Source: Cohnella laeviribosi DSM 21336
Lineage (GTDB): Bacteria > Bacillota > Bacilli > Paenibacillales > Paenibacillaceae
Assembly: GCF_000378425.1 (NCBI RefSeq)
Contig: NZ_KB899816.1
Coordinates: 1-64,000, forward strand
DNA: 64,000 nucleotides
Reading direction: 5' to 3'
Part shown: positions 61,990-64,000 of the stretch, one piece after another
Layout: the number at the start of each line of letters is the position of its first letter
How positions within the stretch are numbered: position 1 is the stretch's first letter
Notes under the pieces: model-generated
What the model was told of the DNA's origin: nothing
The model's database searches: none
What the model saw: only the letters and a program-made list of their open reading frames with translations
Position numbers and translations under genes: made by a program

Positions 61990-63396
61990 TCACCCCACGG
62001 CTCCTTTTTGCAGCGCCGACACGACCTCTTCCAGCTTCATGCCGCGCGAAGCCTTCGCCAGCACCAGATCGTCCGGGGACAGCTCCCGCAGCAGCGCGTC
62101 GATCAGCTCCCGCTTCCGCTCGAAATGCCGCACCGCGCCCGGAGGAAAAGCGGCCTCCGCCGCCTTCGCCGTAAACGCGGAAAGCGGTCCGACCGTGTAC
62201 AGGACATCCGCCTTGTCCGGCGTCAGAAACCGGCCGATGCCGGCGTGAAACTCGGCCTCGTCCGGCCCCAGCTCCAGCATGTCGCTGAGCACGACCCACT
62301 TGCGCCGGTACCCTTTCAACTGCGCGACAAGATCGATCGCCGCCCGCACCGACGTCGGGCTGGCGTTGTACGCGTCGTTCAGCACGACCGCGCCGTTGTA
62401 CGCCTTCGTCCGTTCGATCCGCATCCCGGTGAGAACCGCGGTTTTGAACCCTTCGGCGATTTGCGTTTCGCTCAGCCCGAACAGCCGGCCGACCGCAAGG
62501 ACCGCGAGCGCGTTCACCGCATTGTGCCGCCCGGTCACGGGCAGCTCGAACAGAGCGTCCGGACGGTCCGCCGTACGGAAGGCGCAGCCTTCAAGCGTCA
62601 CCTCCGCTTCGAGCAGGCGCACGTCGCAATCCGCTCCTTCCCCGAACGCGATCCGCTTTATGCCCGCAGGGAGCTTAAGCTCCGCCAGTTCCTCCGCAAG
62701 CAGCGGCTCATCCCCGTTGTATACGAGCGCGCCGCCCGGCTTCAGCCCTTCGGCAATTTCAAGCTTGGCGCGGGCGATGTTGCGGCGCGAGCCGAGCTGC
62801 AGCAGGTGCGCGTCGCCGATGTTCGTGATGACGGCCGCGTCCGGCTTCGCCAACCGGGACAACAGCGAAATTTCGCCTCTGCCGCTCATGCCCATTTCGA
62901 GCACAAGCACTTCCGTGTCCGCGGGAGCGCGCAAAATCGTCAGCGGCAGTCCGATATGGTTGTTCAGGTTGCCCGCGGTGCAGGCGACCTTGAAGCCGGT
63001 CGCCAGCACGGAGGCGAGCAGATCCTTGGTCGTCGTCTTGCCGTTGCTGCCCGTCACGCCGACCACGCGGGCGTTCAGGCTGCCCAGATAGTTCTCCGCC
63101 AGCTTCTGCAAGGCGGCCAGCGTGTCGTCCACGACGACGAGCGGCACCCCGGGGGCTGCCGGAAGCGGTCGATCCGCCTGCCACAGCGCGGCGGAAGCCC
63201 CGGCCTTGACGGCCGCCTCCAGATGGTCGTGTCCGTCGAACCGTTCGCCGGCGAGCGGTACGAACAATTGGCCCGGCGCAAGCGTCCGCGTATCGGTCGA
63301 CACGCCGGCGACGCGCTGCCGCCCGGCGTCCTCCGTCCCTTCGATCCGGCCGTTTCCGCACCAGTCCGCTACGGTTCTAAGCGATGCGATGATCAC
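61990..63396 (-). CDS. murF: UDP-N-acetylmuramoyl-tripeptide-D-alanyl-D-alanine ligase
   Basis: The 468-residue Mur ligase adds D-Ala-D-Ala. Its N-terminal domain has [28 protein letters not shown]. The ATPase has [18 protein letters not shown] (about residues 110-127) and [14 protein letters not shown]. The C-terminal domain has [13 protein letters not shown] and [14 protein letters not shown]. Its ATG overlaps the murE stop by four bases. In Bacillus subtilis murF is outside the dcw cluster, but here it follows murE directly, as in many Paenibacillus. The product is the pentapeptide precursor used by MraY. Confidence 0.96.
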   Translation of the reverse strand: MIIASLRTVADWCGNGRIEGTEDAGRQRVAGVSTDTRTLAPGQLFVPLAGERFDGHDHLEAAVKAGASAALWQADRPLPAAPGVPLVVVDDTLAALQKLAENYLGSLNARVVGVTGSNGKTTTKDLLASVLATGFKVACTAGNLNNHIGLPLTILRAPADTEVLVLEMGMSGRGEISLLSRLAKPDAAVITNIGDAHLLQLGSRRNIARAKLEIAEGLKPGGALVYNGDEPLLAEELAELKLPAGIKRIAFGEGADCDVRLLEAEVTLEGCAFRTADRPDALFELPVTGRHNAVNALAVLAVGRLFGLSETQIAEGFKTAVLTGMRIERTKAYNGAVVLNDAYNASPTSVRAAIDLVAQLKGYRRKWVVLSDMLELGPDEAEFHAGIGRFLTPDKADVLYTVGPLSAFTAKAAEAAFPPGAVRHFERKRELIDALLRELSPDDLVLAKASRGMKLEEVVSALQKGAVG

Positions 63397-64000
63397 AATT
63401 TTCGACTCCTTAACGCTTCTTTCGCTACCAGGCGGTCGTCAAAATCGTGCGTGACGCCGCCGATAATCTGATAGGTCTCGTGGCCTTTCCCCGCAATCAA
63501 TACTACATCTCCGGGGCTTGCCATTTCAACCGCCTTCCGGATCGCCTCGCGCCGGTCGGGCTCAAGCGTGTAGCGGTCCCGGGACGTTCCGGCTTCCGCG
63601 ATTCCCGCCTCGATGTCGCGCAGAATCGCCAGCGGGTCTTCCGAGCGCGGATTGTCGCTGGTCACGATCACCCGGTCGGCAAGCTGGGCCGCCAGCCGGC
63701 CCATGATCGGGCGCTTCGTGCGGTCGCGGTCTCCCCCGCAGCCGAACACGCAGATCACGTTTCCTTCCGCGATTTCCCTTACGGTCCGCAGCACGTTTTC
63801 GAGCCCGTCGGGCGTGTGCGCGTAATCGACGATGACCGCGAACGCCTGCCCTTCGTCCACCGCTTCCATCCGGCCGGGCACGCCGGGCGCGCTTTCCAGG
63901 CTGGCGACCGCCTCATCCAGCCCGATGCCCTCGCAGAGCGCCGCCGCAAGCGCGGCGAGCGCGTTGTAGACGTTAAACTTGCCGACCAGCTTCAGGCGCA
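63393..64000 (-). CDS. murE: UDP-MurNAc-tripeptide synthetase MurE, C-terminal part, cut by the window edge
   Basis: About 202 codons of the C-terminal part are visible, and the 5' end is beyond base 64000. The segment contains the linker KFNVYNALAALAAAL, then VIVDYAHTPDGLENVL, and the specificity motif TSDNPRSEDP. The form DNPR is the signature of meso-diaminopimelate-adding enzymes rather than lysine-adding ones, so the wall peptide is expected to contain meso-DAP. It ends KGHETYQIIGGVTHDFDDR and overlaps murF by four bases. It is the start of the dcw run in this window. Confidence 0.95.
   Translation of the reverse strand, partial: RLKLVGKFNVYNALAALAAALCEGIGLDEAVASLESAPGVPGRMEAVDEGQAFAVIVDYAHTPDGLENVLRTVREIAEGNVICVFGCGGDRDRTKRPIMGRLAAQLADRVIVTSDNPRSEDPLAILRDIEAGIAEAGTSRDRYTLEPDRREAIRKAVEMASPGDVVLIAGKGHETYQIIGGVTHDFDDRLVAKEALRSRKL

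Overview
The window is a piece of a high-GC, endospore-forming Firmicute chromosome, most likely Paenibacillaceae (Paenibacillus or Cohnella type). The reasons are a Bacillus-like order across the division and sporulation core (murE to ftsZ, spoIIGA-sigE-sigG, ylmCDEFGH-divIVA-ileS, lspA-rluD-pyrR), an LL-diaminopimelate aminotransferase, a glutaminyl-tRNA synthetase, a meso-DAP-type MurE, and Firmicute signals such as a T-box and a PyrR attenuator. No species can be named from the sequence alone.

Layout. Bases 1-317 hold the 5' end of a group IIC intron (minus strand) sitting exactly behind the terminator of an MFS transporter gene. Bases 414-12052 are a mosaic of small or single-gene units: MFS transporter, arginine decarboxylase, several short conserved proteins, a metallo-beta-lactamase-fold protein, two tRNA-Val genes around a secreted repeat protein, radical SAM, ung, GNAT, a flagellin fragment between two copies of a tRNA-Leu segment, then tRNA-Leu, tRNA-Ile2, tRNA-fMet and yycC. 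Bases 12114-20967 are one minus-strand operon for a MacB/FtsX-type exporter: ATPase, lipoprotein adaptor, 961-aa permease, a second ATPase with an AbrB-like tail, and two paralogous extracellular solute-binding lipoproteins. Bases 21175-24233 carry glnS and a NagZ-like lipoprotein on the plus strand.

Bases 24324-32422 are the pyrimidine operon pyrR-pyrC-carA-carB-pyrF-pyrE (minus strand) with promoter, PyrR-binding leader and attenuator. pyrB is missing from its usual place. Then come dapL, rluD, lspA, an inverted ylyA-like dksA-family gene, a DUF5665 gene, a long type-2 ileS with a T-box leader, divIVA and the ylmH-ylmG-sepF-ylmE-pgeF-ylmC group.

Bases 44529-64000 (mostly minus) run from a decayed IS1595-type transposase through sigG, sigE and spoIIGA (with a Spo0A-type promoter) and a second, three-gene MacB-like exporter to ftsZ, ftsA, divIB, murA, murB, murG, spoVE/ftsW, murD, mraY, murF and a murE cut by the window edge. 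Together these genes make the peptidoglycan precursor, the Z-ring and septum, and the sigma cascade that redirects division into sporulation. The most unusual things are the AbrB-tailed ABC ATPase in its composite operon, the tRNA-Leu repeat pair around a flagellin fragment, the intron/terminator junction, the missing pyrB and the decayed transposase in the sigG-ylmC gap.
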